The notes beneath the pieces were generated by a model. That model worked only from the letters and a program-made list of their open reading frames with translations, had not been told where the DNA came from and made no database searches. The translations under genes were made by a program, and so were the position numbers. A stretch of 5,506 nt of DNA, from assembly GCA_015486685.1 (NCBI GenBank), contig WFRC01000092.1, positions 1 through 5,506 of the forward strand. Direction: 5' to 3'. The stretch is from Caldifarciminota bacterium (lineage in GTDB: Bacteria; Hydrothermota; UBA3072; WFRC01). Positions 5,009 to 5,506 of the stretch are shown here, in pieces. Positions within the stretch are counted from its first letter, which is position 1. Each line of letters opens with the position of its first letter.

Positions 5009-5506
5009 ATGAGAACCTTAATCATTGGTCTTGATGGCGCAACATGGGACGTTCTGATGCCTCTGATAAAGGAAAAAAAGCTTCCCACACTCGAAAAATT
5101 AGTTAAAAAAGGAAGTTATGGGGGCTTAGAATCTACTGTCCCCCCGGTTACTGGGGGTGCTTGGTTGGCGATAGCCACAGGAAAAAGCCCAGGAAAAACA
5201 GGGATTATAGATTTCCTAAACAGAAGAGATAAAAAGTATAGATTATTTTCGACAAACTCTTCCGATTTCAGAGGACAGTCTTTTTGGGATTATTTAGGCA
5301 AAGCAAACAAAAAAGTAGGGGTTTTCAATTATCCTCTACTATACCCCCCATATAAAGTAAATGGTTTTATGATTTCTGGTATCGGATCTCCTCTGGACAA
5401 CAACATTTCATACCCACAGTCTATGAAAAAAGAATTAGAAGAAGTTGCTCGACCTTATGAAATCAGTGTTGATTATCACAATAAAAAATATGAATATCTT
5501 GATTTG
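5009..5506 (+). CDS. AlkP-superfamily phosphohydrolase/phosphomutase-like protein (COG3379 type), 5' part
   Basis: The first 166 residues of a protein of the type I phosphodiesterase/nucleotide pyrophosphatase branch of the alkaline phosphatase superfamily; the gene continues beyond the window. It opens with LIIGLDGATWDVL (4-16), where D9 is the usual first metal ligand, then LPTLEKLVKKG (25-35) and the nucleophile region PPVTGGAWLAIATG (45-58), where T48 is the likely metal-bound nucleophile, and SPGKTGIIDF (60-69). Relatives usually read PGKHGIFDF, so His is replaced by Thr at 64. Family members of this kind often sit in archaeal surface-glycan clusters, where hydrolysis or transfer of a phosphate or phosphodiester on lipid-linked or sugar-phosphate intermediates is plausible, but the substrate is unknown. 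There is no signal peptide at the start, so this part looks cytoplasmic. It follows the methyltransferase remnant with a 3-base gap and is probably in the same transcript as the GT2 gene at 3684. Confidence 0.85.
   Translation, partial: MRTLIIGLDGATWDVLMPLIKEKKLPTLEKLVKKGSYGGLESTVPPVTGGAWLAIATGKSPGKTGIIDFLNRRDKKYRLFSTNSSDFRGQSFWDYLGKANKKVGVFNYPLLYPPYKVNGFMISGIGSPLDNNISYPQSMKKELEEVARPYEISVDYHNKKYEYLDL

Noticed and set aside
1..5506. A new defence, toxin-antitoxin, CRISPR or mobile-element system
   Set aside because: No nuclease, helicase, transposase, integrase, reverse transcriptase or regularly spaced repeats were found; all recognisable genes belong to glycan biosynthesis families.

Overview
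The window is a piece of a surface-glycan (exopolysaccharide, S-layer or N-glycan) biosynthesis locus. It suggests an archaeon, probably euryarchaeal, though a bacterium cannot be excluded. Reasons: arginine is mostly AGA/AGG, isoleucine is often ATA, Shine-Dalgarno sequences are strong GGAGG types, a TATA-like box lies in the one real intergenic gap, and a COG3379-type AlkP-superfamily protein sits among glycosyltransferases. No rRNA, tRNA, CRISPR array or recognisable insertion sequence was seen.

Layout. The left part reads leftward (minus strand): a UDP-sugar 4-epimerase-like SDR gene (1-763, cut by the window edge), preceded by a 3' remnant of a UDP-GlcNAc 2-epimerase gene (764-1147). From 1145 everything reads rightward: a 5' remnant of a sulfotransferase-like gene (1145-1423), a GT-B family 4 glycosyltransferase (1469-2593), a GT-A family 2 glycosyltransferase (2586-3563), a 120-bp gap with promoter-like sequences, a second, paralogous family 2 glycosyltransferase (3684-4682), a truncated SAM methyltransferase (4679-5005), and the start of an AlkP-superfamily phosphohydrolase/phosphomutase-like gene (5009 to the right edge).

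Working together: the SDR epimerase would supply an activated sugar (UDP-Gal or UDP-GalNAc type). The three glycosyltransferases would add residues one after another to a lipid- or protein-linked glycan. The sulfotransferase and methyltransferase would once have decorated it. Short overlaps and ribosome-binding sites tie the rightward genes into two tight transcription blocks (1469-3563 and 3684 onward).

The most notable feature is how scrambled the locus is, rather than any clearly new system. Three of the eight genes are fragments. Two of these meet head-to-head at 1145-1147 inside an inverted repeat. The family 4 glycosyltransferase changes abruptly from about 30% to about 49% GC in mid-gene. 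The second family 2 enzyme begins with residues that look like the start of a family 4 enzyme. Base composition falls from about 52% GC in the left epimerase to about 30-35% in much of the rightward block. All of this fits a glycan locus built by repeated recombination and horizontal transfer. GC values here are hand counts and approximate.
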